64,000 nt of DNA from Paenibacillus piri (GTDB taxonomy: Bacteria; Bacillota; Bacilli; Paenibacillales; NBRC-103111). Within the stretch, counting starts at the first letter, position 1; each line of letters begins with the position of its first letter. The notes beneath the pieces are model-generated. The model was not told where the DNA came from, did no database searches, and was given only the letters and a program-made list of their open reading frames with translations. The stretch covers positions 1 through 64,000 of the forward strand of contig NZ_SMRT01000008.1 of the NCBI RefSeq assembly GCF_004354045.1, read 5' to 3'. Of the stretch, positions 52,108 through 61,893 are shown piece by piece. A program made the translations under genes and the position numbers.

Positions 52108-53613
52108 CTAAAGAGGCAGGGCCATGGCGGCAAAAGCGCGTTCGGCCGCCTCGACCGTAGCCGAAATGTCCTCATCCGTGTGGGCGGAGGTCAGAAACCA
52201 CGCCTCGTATTTGGATGGAGCGAGACAAACTCCTTGGTCGAGCATCAGCCGGAAGAAACGGGCGAACTGCTCGCCGTCCGTATCCTGCGCTTCCTCGTAG
52301 TTGCTTACGGGATGCGCGCAGAAGTGGGTCGACAGCGACCCGCGGATGCGGTTGATCGTCAGCGCGATGCCGTGCTCGCGCGCGGCATCCGCCAGGCCGG
52401 CTTCGAGCCCGGCCGCCAACCTGTCGAGCCGGTCGTACAGGCCCGGCTCCTGCAGCGCCTGCAGGCATGCGATGCCTGCGGAAATGGAGGCAGGGTTGCC
52501 CGCCATCGTCCCGGCCTGATAAGCCGGGCCAAGGGGTGCTACCTGCTCCATGATTTCCTTGCGGCCCCCATAGGCCCCGATCGGCAGCCCGCCGCCGATA
52601 ATTTTGCCGAGGGCCGTCAAGTCCGGCTCGATAGCCGCGAAGCCTGCCGGTGGCTTTGTCGCCTGCTCGCCTGTGCATCCAAGGCTGGTCGACGACACTT
52701 GCTCGCCTGTGTCTCCAAGGCTGGCCGGTGATTTCATCACCTGCTCGCCCATGCATCCGGGGCTGGTCGGTGATTTGATCACCTGCTCGCCTATGCATCC
52801 AAGGCTCTGCGCCTCCAGGCCATCGAACGTTTGCGCGGCGCCGTAATGGAAGCGGAACGCCGTGATCACCTCGTCATAGATGACGAGGGAGCCGTTCCGC
52901 CGCGCAGCGGCACACAGCGCTTCAAGGAAGCCGGGCTTCGGCATGACCATGCCGAAGTTGCCTACGATAGGCTCTACCATCACCGCGGCGATTTCATCGC
53001 CCCACCGTTCCAAAGCGGCCTCCAGCGCCTCGACGCTGTTGTACGGAACGGTGATGACTTCATTGGCGATGCTGATCGGAATTCCGGCGCTGTCCGGTAT
53101 GCCGAGCGTCGACGGACCGGAGCCGGCTGCGACCAATACGAGGTCGGAGTGGCCGTGGTAACAGCCGGCGAACTTGATTATTTTGTTGCGGCCGGTGTAG
53201 GCCCGCGCTACGCGGATGGTCGTCATGACGGCTTCGGTGCCGGAATTGACAAAGCGCACCTTGTCGAGCGACGGAATCGCCGCTTTAATCATGCGGGCGA
53301 ATTCGATCTCAAGCTCCGTCGGCGTGCCGTACAGCGTGCCGTTTTCCGCTGCGCGGCAAATGGCGGCGGTAACGCGGGGATGGGCATGCCCCAATATGAT
53401 TGGTCCGTACGCGGCCAAATAGTCGATGTAACGGTTGCCGTCTTCGTCCCAAAAGTAGGCGCCCTGCCCGCGCTTCATGAATACTGGGGCTCCGCCGCCC
53501 ACCGCTTTAAACGAGCGCGACGGGCTGTTGACGCCTCCCACAATATGCTTCAGCGCTTCCTGATACAGCGCCTCGGAGCGAGGTCTGCCAGTTGTTGAAA
53601 AACGATTAGCCAT
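52108..53613 (-). CDS. hemL: Glutamate-1-semialdehyde 2,1-aminomutase with repeat insertion
   Basis: PLP enzyme that converts glutamate-1-semialdehyde to 5-aminolevulinate for tetrapyrroles. The 501-residue protein has the [11 protein letters not shown] start region, [27 protein letters not shown] with the PLP-binding Asp, and the Schiff-base lysine in [19 protein letters not shown]. Between the aspartate and lysine segments, residues about 269-321 are four imperfect repeats of 12-14 residues ([14 protein letters not shown] and relatives) absent from ordinary HemL, which is near 430 residues. The frame is kept, so a longer protein is made. AAAGGAG precedes the ATG. It is not in a hem operon here. 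Confidence 0.92.
   Translation of the reverse strand: MANRFSTTGRPRSEALYQEALKHIVGGVNSPSRSFKAVGGGAPVFMKRGQGAYFWDEDGNRYIDYLAAYGPIILGHAHPRVTAAICRAAENGTLYGTPTELEIEFARMIKAAIPSLDKVRFVNSGTEAVMTTIRVARAYTGRNKIIKFAGCYHGHSDLVLVAAGSGPSTLGIPDSAGIPISIANEVITVPYNSVEALEAALERWGDEIAAVMVEPIVGNFGMVMPKPGFLEALCAAARRNGSLVIYDEVITAFRFHYGAAQTFDGLEAQSLGCIGEQVIKSPTSPGCMGEQVMKSPASLGDTGEQVSSTSLGCTGEQATKPPAGFAAIEPDLTALGKIIGGGLPIGAYGGRKEIMEQVAPLGPAYQAGTMAGNPASISAGIACLQALQEPGLYDRLDRLAAGLEAGLADAAREHGIALTINRIRGSLSTHFCAHPVSNYEEAQDTDGEQFARFFRLMLDQGVCLAPSKYEAWFLTSAHTDEDISATVEAAERAFAAMALPL
52652..52807 (-). repeat. In-frame tandem repeat inside hemL
   Basis: Four units marked by TGCTCGCC at 52664, 52700, 52742 and 52784 (spacings 36, 42 and 42 bases). 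Two units contain the hairpins GGTGATTTCATCACC (52727-52741) and GGTGATTTGATCACC (52769-52783). All spacings are multiples of three, which keeps the hemL frame. Confidence 0.85.
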
Positions 53614-53809
53614 TTTCGCAAAAACTCCTTTAACATTAATCGTATGTATTGATATGAGAGGCAGTGCAAAAGCTTTACCGGGTTAACACGAAATGGCTTC
53701 TTTCCTTAAATATAGCTGAAATTTCCGTAAACCTCATGTCATCCGCACGACAGATTTCCGCCAGTCCCGCAGTGCTCCTGCACAGCAATGGGCTGTTCCC
53801 ATGGGTGAG

Positions 53810-54613
53810 TCAGTTGTATCGCATCAGCAGTCCTTTTACCACAATAACGGCTTGCCCGTGAAGAAATACCCGGTCCCCAGCAAGCTGCATCTTTACAATG
53901 CCACCGCGCTCCGATAATTGGGCGGCTGTGAAGCTGCTTTTGCCCAGTCTGTCTTTCCAGTAGGGTGCGAGCCCGCAGTAAGCCGAGCCTGTAACCGGAT
54001 CCTCGTCGATGCCGACCGGGGAGAAAAAGCAGCGGGCGACAAAATCGAATTCCTCCCGTTCCGAGCGGCTGGTAACCAGCACGCCTCTGGCCGGAATATT
54101 TTTCAGCAGCTTAAAATTCGGCTTCAGTTCTCTAACCTCCGCCTCCGATTCCACCTCTACTATGAAATCAAGCCGGTTGCGGCTGACAGAGGCCGGTTGG
54201 ATGCCATCCAAAGCATCGGCCAACGACTGCGGCAGCACGGCCGGGGAGGGAGACTCAACGGGAAAATTCAACTCGATCGCGTGATCCAACCGCTTCGCCG
54301 TTAATAGACCGCTCTTCGTTTGAAAGCGCAGCTTGTCAAAGTTGTAGGCGACGCCGGTTTCCCAAAGCACTTGGGCGCACGCCAATGTGGCGTGGCCGCA
54401 TAAATCGACTTCCTTTTTCGGCGTAAACCAGCGCAGACGATAGTGGCCGTTGCCCAAGTCGACTAAAAACGCCGTTTCCGGCAAATTCGTTTCGGCGGCA
54501 ACCTGCTGCAGCCATTGATCATGCTCGGGATATTCTTGGAGGATACAGACAGCGGCGGGATTTCCTTTGAAAGGAGTATTTGTAAATGCATCGACCGTAT
54601 AAATAGGTATCAT
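53810..54613 (-). CDS. PhzF-family isomerase-like protein
   Basis: 267-residue protein of the PhzF/diaminopimelate-epimerase fold. The N-terminal YTVDAFTNTPFKGNPAAVC block, the conserved Glu in NLPETAFLV (about residue 46), DLCGHATLACAQVL and the mirror motif DEDPVTGSAYCGLAPYW are all present. The physiological substrate of most such proteins is unknown; the phenazine role applies only to PhzF itself, and no other phenazine gene is here. GAGGGAGC precedes the ATG. It is read in the same direction as hemL, with a gap of about 200 bases. Confidence 0.9.
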   Translation of the reverse strand: MIPIYTVDAFTNTPFKGNPAAVCILQEYPEHDQWLQQVAAETNLPETAFLVDLGNGHYRLRWFTPKKEVDLCGHATLACAQVLWETGVAYNFDKLRFQTKSGLLTAKRLDHAIELNFPVESPSPAVLPQSLADALDGIQPASVSRNRLDFIVEVESEAEVRELKPNFKLLKNIPARGVLVTSRSEREEFDFVARCFFSPVGIDEDPVTGSAYCGLAPYWKDRLGKSSFTAAQLSERGGIVKMQLAGDRVFLHGQAVIVVKGLLMRYN

Positions 54614-54673
54614 TTCGAACAGCTCCCTCTTTGAAATTGAGCACTTGTTATACCTTTAACCTCATAATCGAAT

Positions 54674-54720
54674 ATTTAAAAAAGAAGCACCGGCAGCTTG
54701 TTTTCAAGCTGGGTACTTCT
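54674..54720 (-). terminator. Terminator of the LytR-CpsA-Psr gene
   Basis: On the minus strand AGAAGTACCCAGCTTG and CAAGCTGCCGGTGCTTCT pair with small mismatches, and a T-run follows. Confidence 0.75.
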
Positions 54721-54780
54721 GCCAGACACGGTGTTTATCCGGACTTCTGCGTGGAGCCTTCCGTGGCAGAGCTTGTCCTC

Positions 54781-56481
54781 TCAATCGACAGGCGCCGTTT
54801 TGTCCGCGTTGGAACCTGCGGTGTCCGCAGCGCCGGTTCCGCCGGTTTTCAATTCACCCGGCGCCGCGGCATTGAATCCGCCTGTTCGGCCTTCCGTTCC
54901 GGCGGCAGCGCCGGTGCTTGAGCTTGCTCCGGCTGTGTTGGTTTTCGCACCGCTATTTGGTGCGGGCGTCGTTCCGTTGAGCTTGGCGTCTATGGTAGAA
55001 CCGGGCCCGCCGGTTTTGGCCCCGCCGCTCTGCGCGCCGCCCGTTCCGGTACTTCTGCCGTCGGCTGGAGGCGAAGTACCATTCCCTCCCGTTTTACCGT
55101 CGCCTGCGGGAGACGTGCCGTTCCCTCCGGTTTTACCGTCACCGGCAGGAGGCGTACCGGTACTTCCCGTCTTGCCGTTCCCGGCCGGCGTTGTGCCGGT
55201 TCCCCCCGTCTTGCTGTCGCTGACGGGTACAGTACCCGTTCCTCCGGCTTTACCCGCGCCGCTGCCCGCCTGCGCCGCGGTTCCGGCGCCGTCCGGCTTG
55301 CCGCTCGAGGCAGGCGGCTGTGCCGTACCGTCGCTTTTCGCGCCCGAATCCGGCTTGCTTCCCGCTGCGGGCGTCGTTCCCGCGCCGCTGCCGGATTTCA
55401 GTCCGGCAGCGGGTAAAGGGCTGCTCTTGATGCCGGCAGCGGGGGTGACGCTCTTTCCGTTTGTCCCGGAGCTTTTCGTGCTGTCTTTGACCGCCGGCGT
55501 TTTTTCGGCCGTCGGATCGCGGCCTTCCAGCAGCGCTTGAACGTAGGCATGAAGCTTGTCGCGGTTGACGGACAACACCTCCGCGCCGCCGACCCGCTTT
55601 TCGATAAGCAGCTCGGAAGGCGGGATCTGTTGGCTGACCAAGCCTTCCATTTTGGCTTCATAGCCTAACGATCCGAGCTTTAGCATATCGGTCGTCGTCA
55701 AATTCGTTTCAATATAAGGATCGACGCTGCTTAAAATTTTCGGCAGCTTGATGATGGACGAGGTGCTTTGCATTTTTTGCGCGACGGCTTGCATAAAATT
55801 GCGCTGCCGCTCGGTACGGGAAAAATCGCTCAGCGCATCATGGCGGAACCGCACATATTGCAGCGCCATTTTACCGTCGAGATGCTGCTGTCCTTTTTTC
55901 AAATTGATGTCGTATTCATGGCCGTCTTCGGCATCCGAATATTTCATATCCTTTTCCACAAAAATATCGATTCCGTCTATCGCGTCAACCAACTCGATAA
56001 ACCCTTTGAAGTCCGTATAGACGTAATATTGCACAGGTATGCCGAGAAGGTCGCTCACGGTTTTCATCGCCAGATTGGGACCGCCCAGCGCAAGCGCCGC
56101 ATTGATCCGTTCTTCGCCGAAGCCTGGAATTTTCACATAGGTGTCACGCAAAATCGAAAACAAAAATGCCTTTTTAGTCGTCGGGTCGATTGAAGCGATC
56201 ATCAATGTATCGGAACGAGGAACTTCGTTCTTTTTCATACCGCGCGAGTCTCCGCCGAGCAGCAGCACGTTTACGCGTTGCTTGCCTTCCCATTTGGGAG
56301 GCATATACGTTTCACCCGTTTTGGATGTCGATTTGGTCGATACGGTATTGAAAAATTTGCTGCCTTCCGGCTTTTTTTGAATATTGTTGCTAAAATGTAC
56401 GAATGCGTATGTATAATATCCGAGCACCCCTAAAAGCAGCAGAGCTACCGACAGCAGCGACCATTTTACTTTTCTGACCAT
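54781..56481 (-). CDS. LytR-CpsA-Psr family protein with long repetitive tail
   Basis: 566-residue membrane protein. One N-terminal membrane helix (about 6-27) is followed by an LCP domain (about 68-240) with the conserved LLLGGDSR, RSDTLMIASID, SILRDTYV and YVRFRHDALSDFSRTERQRNF motifs that bind polyprenyl phosphate and transfer wall polymers to peptidoglycan. Residues from about 345 to the end form a Gly/Thr/Ala/Pro/Lys-rich tail with repeats such as GDGKTGGNGTSPA, which would lie in the cell wall. ATG 56481 is chosen over 56499 because GAAAGGGGCGG lies between them at proper spacing. It is a single gene with its own terminator. Confidence 0.9.
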   Translation of the reverse strand: MVRKVKWSLLSVALLLLGVLGYYTYAFVHFSNNIQKKPEGSKFFNTVSTKSTSKTGETYMPPKWEGKQRVNVLLLGGDSRGMKKNEVPRSDTLMIASIDPTTKKAFLFSILRDTYVKIPGFGEERINAALALGGPNLAMKTVSDLLGIPVQYYVYTDFKGFIELVDAIDGIDIFVEKDMKYSDAEDGHEYDINLKKGQQHLDGKMALQYVRFRHDALSDFSRTERQRNFMQAVAQKMQSTSSIIKLPKILSSVDPYIETNLTTTDMLKLGSLGYEAKMEGLVSQQIPPSELLIEKRVGGAEVLSVNRDKLHAYVQALLEGRDPTAEKTPAVKDSTKSSGTNGKSVTPAAGIKSSPLPAAGLKSGSGAGTTPAAGSKPDSGAKSDGTAQPPASSGKPDGAGTAAQAGSGAGKAGGTGTVPVSDSKTGGTGTTPAGNGKTGSTGTPPAGDGKTGGNGTSPAGDGKTGGNGTSPPADGRSTGTGGAQSGGAKTGGPGSTIDAKLNGTTPAPNSGAKTNTAGASSSTGAAAGTEGRTGGFNAAAPGELKTGGTGAADTAGSNADKTAPVD

Positions 56482-56859
56482 CTGATCCGCCCCTTTCATC
56501 CAATGTCCGTTTTCTTTTCCTTTGTGACGGGTTCGTGTATCATAATGCTTATAGGGTTTGAAAATGCCGCGGGATCATGCGTAACGGTTTATGGAAACTT
56601 TTGCGGAAGCTATTGGCTCCGGGGTACTGAAAAATCGTATAAAATCGCATGAGAAGCGGAAGGCTGGGCTCGGGTGATGCGGAGCTTACCGCTCATCTTA
56701 TTATAGTTTGTTTGTTGAAATTATATCAAGTTTCATCAAATTCGGACAAAATGAGCGCAGTGCGCGCAGCAGCCGCGGAACAATCGATTCATAATGCTGC
56801 GGATGCCGAGTTTTACCGCGCAAAATGCGTCCATGATGAAGCGACAACAGGAGGAAGCT
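56482..56859. other. Divergent intergenic region between LCP and exporter genes
   Basis: About 380 bases with no supported gene. Around 56715-56745 an A/T-rich imperfect palindrome (TTGAAATTATATCAAGTTTC) could hold a promoter or operator. The small open frames across it look like chance. Confidence 0.4.
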
Positions 56860-57921
56860 ATGCAAGCGATAGAAGTGAACGACCTGCGCAAGGAGTTCAA
56901 GGTGCAGAAAAGCCGCGAAGGCCTGAAGGGCGCTTTGCGGGATTTGTTTAACCGGGAATACAACCAGGTTACTGCCGTCAAAGATATCAGCTTCCATATT
57001 CCGAAAGGCGAAATATGCGGCTATATCGGCGAAAACGGAGCAGGCAAGTCGACCACGATCAAAATGTTGACCGGCATTCTCGTTCCGACCTCGGGCGATA
57101 TCCGGGTTAACGGCTTCGTCCCCTACAAAGAACGGGAAAAGTTCGTGCAGGGCATCGGCGTCGTCTTCGGCCAAAGAAGCCAGCTGTGGTGGGACATCGG
57201 CGTCATTGAATCGTTCCAGCTGCTGAAAAAAGTATACCGCGTCTCCGAGGCCGACTTTAAGGCCCGTCTTGACGAGCTCGTGCAGCGGCTGCAGCTGGCC
57301 GAGCTGTTGAACCGGCCGGTGCGCAAGCTGAGCCTCGGGCAGCGGATGCGCTGCGAGTTGGCCGCATCGCTGTTGCATAATCCGCAAATCTTGTTTCTTG
57401 ACGAGCCGACAATCGGACTCGACATCGTGGTGAAGACGGAAATACGCGAGTTTTTGAAATCGATGAATCAGCGCTATGAGACGACTATTTTGCTGACCAC
57501 GCATGATCTTCAAGATATTGAGGCGCTCTGTTCGCGGGTCATCATGCTCGATGATGGCCGCATCATTTATGACGGCGGTCTGGAAGAGCTGAAAGCGAAG
57601 TGGGGCAAGGGCAAGGAAGTCGTGCTGCAATTTTCCGGGCCGGTTACGCTGGAACGGCTGCAGGGATTGACACAGGGCATGGAGGTGGCCTGGTCGATCG
57701 ATAACGAGCTGACTGCCCGCGTATGGATTCCGCAGCAGCGGGCGAACGTCTCCGAGGTGCTTGGCCGTGTCGTCGGCGTACTGAACATCGAAGATATCAA
57801 GATCTTGGAAACAAATACGGACGATATTGTCCGCGAAATTTACAAGTCGGGCTCGGCCGACTCGAAGGACCGCCGAAGCCTCGATCAAGCGTCCGGGAAG
57901 AAAGAGGCCGTACATGTATAG
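56860..57921 (+). CDS. ABC-2 exporter ATP-binding protein
   Basis: 353-residue ATPase: Walker A GENGAGKSTT, signature LSLGQRMR, Walker B ILFLDEPTIGLD and switch histidine in LTTHDLQD. A C-terminal extension of about 100 residues follows the core. AGGAGG lies five bases before ATG 56860; the frame is open to 56794 without a ribosome site. The two permease genes follow with a small overlap and a six-base gap. Together they form an exporter of the ABC-2 type with paired PF06182-like membrane subunits; the cargo is unknown. Confidence 0.93.
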   Translation: MQAIEVNDLRKEFKVQKSREGLKGALRDLFNREYNQVTAVKDISFHIPKGEICGYIGENGAGKSTTIKMLTGILVPTSGDIRVNGFVPYKEREKFVQGIGVVFGQRSQLWWDIGVIESFQLLKKVYRVSEADFKARLDELVQRLQLAELLNRPVRKLSLGQRMRCELAASLLHNPQILFLDEPTIGLDIVVKTEIREFLKSMNQRYETTILLTTHDLQDIEALCSRVIMLDDGRIIYDGGLEELKAKWGKGKEVVLQFSGPVTLERLQGLTQGMEVAWSIDNELTARVWIPQQRANVSEVLGRVVGVLNIEDIKILETNTDDIVREIYKSGSADSKDRRSLDQASGKKEAVHV

Positions 57922-58708
57922 CGCATATATGGACATGATCCGGATCCGCTTTCTGATGATGCTCGCGTACCGGGTCAATTATTACAGCGGCATCATTATT
58001 TACGCGCTCAATATCGGGGCGTACTATTTCTTATGGAAGGCGATCTATGGCACTAACGAAACGCTCGGCGGTATGACAGTGGCGCAGATCACGACCTATG
58101 TCGCCGTTTCATGGATGGCGAGGGCCTTTTATTTCAATAATCTGGATCGTGAAATCGCGAATGAAATCAAGGACGGCAGCGTAGCGATCCAGTTCATTCG
58201 TCCCTACAATTATATCATTGTCAAGATGATGCAGGGACTCGGCGAAGGTTTGTTTCGTTTCTTTCTGTTTTCCATCCCCGGCATGGTCGTGATTTCGCTG
58301 TTAATTCCGGTCAAGCTGCCTACCGATCCGGAAGTATGGGGCATTTTTCTCTTGATGCTGTTTTTCAGTTTTTTGATCAATTCACAGATCAATATTATTA
58401 CCGGCTTGTTCGCTTTTTTTCTGGAAAATAATGAAGGCATGATGCGCATGAAGCGGGTGATGGTCGATCTGTTCTCAGGGCTCATCGTGCCGATGTCCTT
58501 TTTCCCGGGCTGGGCGGAGGGCATCCTGAAGCTGCTGCCCTTTCAAGCGATTACGTATTTGCCGGGCGCCGTATTTACCGGAAAAGTGAGCGGTAACGCC
58601 GTATACCAGGTGTTCGGCGTGCAGCTGCTGTGGTTTGTCCTGCTTATTATTCCGCTCTACTTGCTGTGGCGCGGCGCCAGGACGCGGCTGTTCGTGCAGG
58701 GAGGTTGA
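57914..58708 (+). CDS. ABC-2 exporter membrane subunit 1
   Basis: 264-residue protein with about six membrane helices. It starts MYSAYMDMIRIRFLMMLAYRVNYYSG, the typical amphipathic lead of the PF06182 (DUF990) family. ATG 57914 overlaps the ATPase stop by eight bases, which points to translational coupling; the longer frame from 57827 lies inside the ATPase gene and is rejected. It pairs with the next gene product to form the channel. Confidence 0.88.
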   Translation: MYSAYMDMIRIRFLMMLAYRVNYYSGIIIYALNIGAYYFLWKAIYGTNETLGGMTVAQITTYVAVSWMARAFYFNNLDREIANEIKDGSVAIQFIRPYNYIIVKMMQGLGEGLFRFFLFSIPGMVVISLLIPVKLPTDPEVWGIFLLMLFFSFLINSQINIITGLFAFFLENNEGMMRMKRVMVDLFSGLIVPMSFFPGWAEGILKLLPFQAITYLPGAVFTGKVSGNAVYQVFGVQLLWFVLLIIPLYLLWRGARTRLFVQGG

Positions 58709-58714
58709 TGAACG

Positions 58715-59500
58715 GTGTTTTATGCAGGCTTACTGCTTGACTACTTGAAAAATTACATGAAAACCCGTCTGACGTACCGTTCCGACTTTTGGATCGAGGT
58801 GCTGTCCGACCTGCTGTTTAACGGCTTGAATCTGTTTTTTATTCTGGTCGTGTTCCAGCATACCCAGCAGATCGGCGAATGGAACGAGCATCAAATTTTG
58901 TTTGTCTACGGTTATTTTATGGTACCCTACGGCATTTTTATTACCTTTTTTAACTTATGGGGCTTTACGGAGCGGTATATTGTGAAGGGCGAGCTGGACC
59001 GCATATTGACAAGGCCGGCCTATAATCTGGTACAGCTGGTGCTGGAAAATATGGCCCCGTCCTCGATGTTCAGCGCCTTGACCGGCCTGGCCATCATGGC
59101 GTATTCGTGGACGCATCTGGGGCTCGGCTTATCCTGGTACGATCCGTTCGTATTCGTGCTGCTGGTGGCCGGATCGATCATGATATACGGGGGCGTATAT
59201 ATCTTTTTTACCGCGCTGTCGTTTTTCTCCGATTCGCCGACCGGCATCCTGCCGCTGCTGTGGAATCTGCAAAACTACGGCCGCTATCCGATGACGATTT
59301 ATAACAAGCTGCTCGGTTTCTTGCTCACCTGGCTGCTGCCGTTCGGCTTCGTCGGCTTTTACCCGGCGGCATTTTTCCTTGACCGCGAGCATTGGGGCAG
59401 ATTCGCACTGCTGACGCCGCTTGTCGGACTGGTATTTCTTGTCTTCGCTCTGGCGGTATGGAATTACGGCATTAAGCGTTACCGCGGAGCGGGATCGTAA
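58715..59500 (+). CDS. ABC-2 exporter membrane subunit 2
   Basis: 261-residue membrane protein, similar in length and helix layout to the previous one (MFYAGLLLDYLKNYMKTRLTYRSDFWIEVL at the start, six helices). It begins at GTG 58715 with AGGGAGG ten bases upstream, six bases after the previous stop. It completes a three-gene exporter operon. No terminator was seen in the 280 bases that follow. Confidence 0.87.
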   Translation: MFYAGLLLDYLKNYMKTRLTYRSDFWIEVLSDLLFNGLNLFFILVVFQHTQQIGEWNEHQILFVYGYFMVPYGIFITFFNLWGFTERYIVKGELDRILTRPAYNLVQLVLENMAPSSMFSALTGLAIMAYSWTHLGLGLSWYDPFVFVLLVAGSIMIYGGVYIFFTALSFFSDSPTGILPLLWNLQNYGRYPMTIYNKLLGFLLTWLLPFGFVGFYPAAFFLDREHWGRFALLTPLVGLVFLVFALAVWNYGIKRYRGAGS

Positions 59501-59779
59501 GTCATGGCGGCAATATAAGGCGCAAAGCAGGGTGGCAAATCGTCGCGCAAGCAGCTAATCATCTGGAAAAGTCAACCATTTTCAGGGAATTTTAAGGTTA
59601 TTTTCAGCAAACTTTTATGTAAATATCATCATTTCGTCACCTTTTTTTAAAGGAAGTGCTCTATAATCCTACCTATAAGCCCTGATGTCGGAGATTGCTT
59701 TTCTTTCGGGATCGGAAAGCGGAGCACGATCGCTCCGGGAATCTTTCTCGTCTCTTAAGAAAGGAAGGAGCAGATAGAG

Positions 59780-61072
59780 ATGGATAAGGAGACAGAGTAC
59801 ACCGGCACAACCTGTACGGGCGCGGCCCAGCTGAAGCCGAACGCCCGTTTGCCATGGAGGACGGTAGCGCTCATGCTGTGCTGCATGATGACGCTGACGA
59901 CGTCGGCCTGCGCACAAACGAAGAAGGAAGCGGCAAGCAGCGCCAAATATTCCAGCGAGCAGGTTTTGCAATCGATCGCGGAAGTAAAGCCGCCCGAGTA
60001 TTGGCCGACTTCCGGCTGGAAATCTGCAAAGCCCGAGGAGCATGGGATCGATTCCGCGGCGCTGGCCGAGATGGTCGATCAGTTCAAAAGCCGCAACCTT
60101 CACAGCTTTGTGTTGATCCGGGACGGCTACTTGCTGGCGGAAGGCTATAATCGCGACACGGAGGCAGACAAGCTCCAGCAGCTGTTTTCCGTCACCAAAA
60201 GCTTTACGTCGGCGCTGACCGGCATGGCGATTGAGGAGGGAATCCTGACCGGCGTCGATCAGAAGCTCGCCGCGTTTTTTCCCGAGACGGCGAGCGATGA
60301 GAAAAAAGCGAATATTACGATAGAACATTTATTGACGATGACCTCCGGTTTGGAGTGGGACAATAAGGGCGACCGCTCGTCCAATGAAATGACCGATGCC
60401 CCGAACTGGCTGCAGTATGTGCTGAATAAGCCGGTTACTGCGAAGCCGGGCACCTCGTTTACGTACAGCAATGGCAGCTCGCATGTGATGGCCGGGATTT
60501 TACAGGACGCTATCGGCATCCCGCTCAGCTACTATGCCAAGATCAAGCTGTTCGATCCGCTCGGCATCAACAGCTCAGCATGGGGCGTCGATCCGCAGGG
60601 CGTCACCATCGGCTCCTGGTCGCTGCAGCTGACAACGAGAGATATGGCCAAGCTTGGACTGCTGTACCTGCATGAAGGGCAATGGGACGGCAAAAAAGTC
60701 GTGCCGCGCAGTTGGGTGGAAGCATCCTTGAAGCAACGGGTGGAGACGCCGATCGTCGACGGAACGCGCGGAGGCTACGGCTATTTCTGGTGGCTGAAGC
60801 CGATTGCGGGCGAAGCGAATGAAGTGCTCGACCACGAAGTGTTCTATGCTTCGGGATCCGGCGGGCAGCGCATCTTCGTTATTCCCGATTACAACATGAT
60901 TTTTGCCGTTACGGCAAATAATCAAAAGGAAGGGGCTATGCCCGAGCAGATGCTTGTGAAAGCGGCGATGGCCGTCAAATCGGATAAACCGCTGAAGCCG
61001 AACGAAGCCGCGGAGGCCAAGCTGCGGGCATCTCTGCAAAGCTTCAAGACGATAGTGGACAAGCCGGAGTAA
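59780..61072 (+). CDS. Class C beta-lactamase-like serine hydrolase
   Basis: 430-residue protein of the penicillin-binding/beta-lactamase fold. An N-terminal hydrophobic segment (about 28-44) ends in TTSAC, a possible lipobox, so it is likely secreted or membrane-bound. The catalytic S137-V-T-K140 motif and YSN (in TFTYSNGSSHV) are intact, and a GSGGQRIFV stretch fits the third motif. Most such Paenibacillus proteins act as esterases or peptidases rather than antibiotic-resistance enzymes, and the sequence cannot decide. AAGGAAGGAG precedes the ATG. TATAAT at 59662 may be its -10. The peroxiredoxin gene follows 58 bases later. Confidence 0.87.
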   Translation: MDKETEYTGTTCTGAAQLKPNARLPWRTVALMLCCMMTLTTSACAQTKKEAASSAKYSSEQVLQSIAEVKPPEYWPTSGWKSAKPEEHGIDSAALAEMVDQFKSRNLHSFVLIRDGYLLAEGYNRDTEADKLQQLFSVTKSFTSALTGMAIEEGILTGVDQKLAAFFPETASDEKKANITIEHLLTMTSGLEWDNKGDRSSNEMTDAPNWLQYVLNKPVTAKPGTSFTYSNGSSHVMAGILQDAIGIPLSYYAKIKLFDPLGINSSAWGVDPQGVTIGSWSLQLTTRDMAKLGLLYLHEGQWDGKKVVPRSWVEASLKQRVETPIVDGTRGGYGYFWWLKPIAGEANEVLDHEVFYASGSGGQRIFVIPDYNMIFAVTANNQKEGAMPEQMLVKAAMAVKSDKPLKPNEAAEAKLRASLQSFKTIVDKPE

Positions 61073-61130
61073 CCGGTTGTACCATTAGCTCTATAGCAAC
61101 ATTTTCCATGAAGGAGCTGATTCGCCAGCT

Positions 61131-61655
61131 ATGCCGCAAACAGAATTGAAGCAAGCCGTTCCGGATTTTACGCTGCAGGCCGGTAACGGACAGGATGTAT
61201 CCTTGCGGCAGTATCGAGGAAAACGGATCGTCCTGTATTTTTATCCGACGGATATGACGCCGAGCTGTACGCAGGAAGCATGCGATTTCCGCGATTACAA
61301 CAGCCGGTTCAAGGAACTGAACGCCGAGGTGCTTGGAGTAAGCCCCGACGATCCGAAGATGCACAGCAAGTTTACGGAAAAATACGAGCTGCCGTTTTTG
61401 CTGCTTTCCGATCTGGAGCATCGCGTTTGCGAGCTGTTCGGCGTATGGCAATTGAAAAAGCTGTACGGCAGGGAGTATATGGGCGTCGTGCGTTCGACCT
61501 TCCTGATCGATGAACACGGCAAGCTTGTGAAGGAATGGCGTAATGTGCGAGTGAAAAATCATGTCACTCAAGTGTTGGAGGCATTGCAGGAGCTGGGTTC
61601 TAAAAAATCCGGTAATCGCACTTCAGGCAATCGGAACGCAGCCAAACGTCAGTGA
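61131..61655 (+). CDS. bcp: PrxQ/Bcp-type peroxiredoxin
   Basis: 174-residue thiol peroxidase that reduces peroxides with electrons from thioredoxin. The peroxidatic Cys46 is in DMTPSCTQEACDFRD and the resolving Cys51 is five residues later, the pattern of the PrxQ subgroup. The Gly usual before the first Cys is Ser here. The C-terminal tail (KKSGNRTSGNRNAAKRQ) is basic and extra. GAAGGAGC lies about a dozen bases before the ATG. It may be cotranscribed with the hydrolase upstream. Confidence 0.93.
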   Translation: MPQTELKQAVPDFTLQAGNGQDVSLRQYRGKRIVLYFYPTDMTPSCTQEACDFRDYNSRFKELNAEVLGVSPDDPKMHSKFTEKYELPFLLLSDLEHRVCELFGVWQLKKLYGREYMGVVRSTFLIDEHGKLVKEWRNVRVKNHVTQVLEALQELGSKKSGNRTSGNRNAAKRQ

Positions 61656-61684
61656 AGTAAAATAATAGCAGGTGAAATATCGGA

Positions 61685-61727
61685 CAAGCTCCCCTCAAGC
61701 TGAAGCTGAAGGGGAGCTTGTTTGTTT
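61685..61727 (+). terminator. Terminator after the peroxiredoxin gene
   Basis: CAAGCTCCCCT and AGGGGAGCTTG pair, followed by TTTGTTT. Confidence 0.85.
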
Positions 61728-61893
61728 CAGTTGAATATCCTTGAGGCGTCGTCTTCTTCTGTCCGACCGCCGCCTTGCGGCATGGAAGCGCGAGCCGGAG
61801 CGGCGCACCGGGCAGACAGGACAGCTGTTTACGCACAAACTGGAGCGGATTGAAGCCGCTGCAGCCTGAAATTACAGAACCCTGCCGAGAAAG

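Noticed and set aside
52069-52731. 220-residue plus-strand frame overlapping hemL
   Set aside because: It is antisense to hemL and its apparent repeats are just the reverse reading of the hemL tandem repeat.
56701-57978. 425-residue antisense frame over the exporter ATPase gene
   Set aside because: The opposite strand encodes an intact ABC ATPase with all motifs; this frame has none.
59780-61072. Antibiotic-resistance beta-lactamase
   Set aside because: The catalytic motifs are shared with esterases and peptidases of the same fold, and nothing in the sequence shows activity on beta-lactams.
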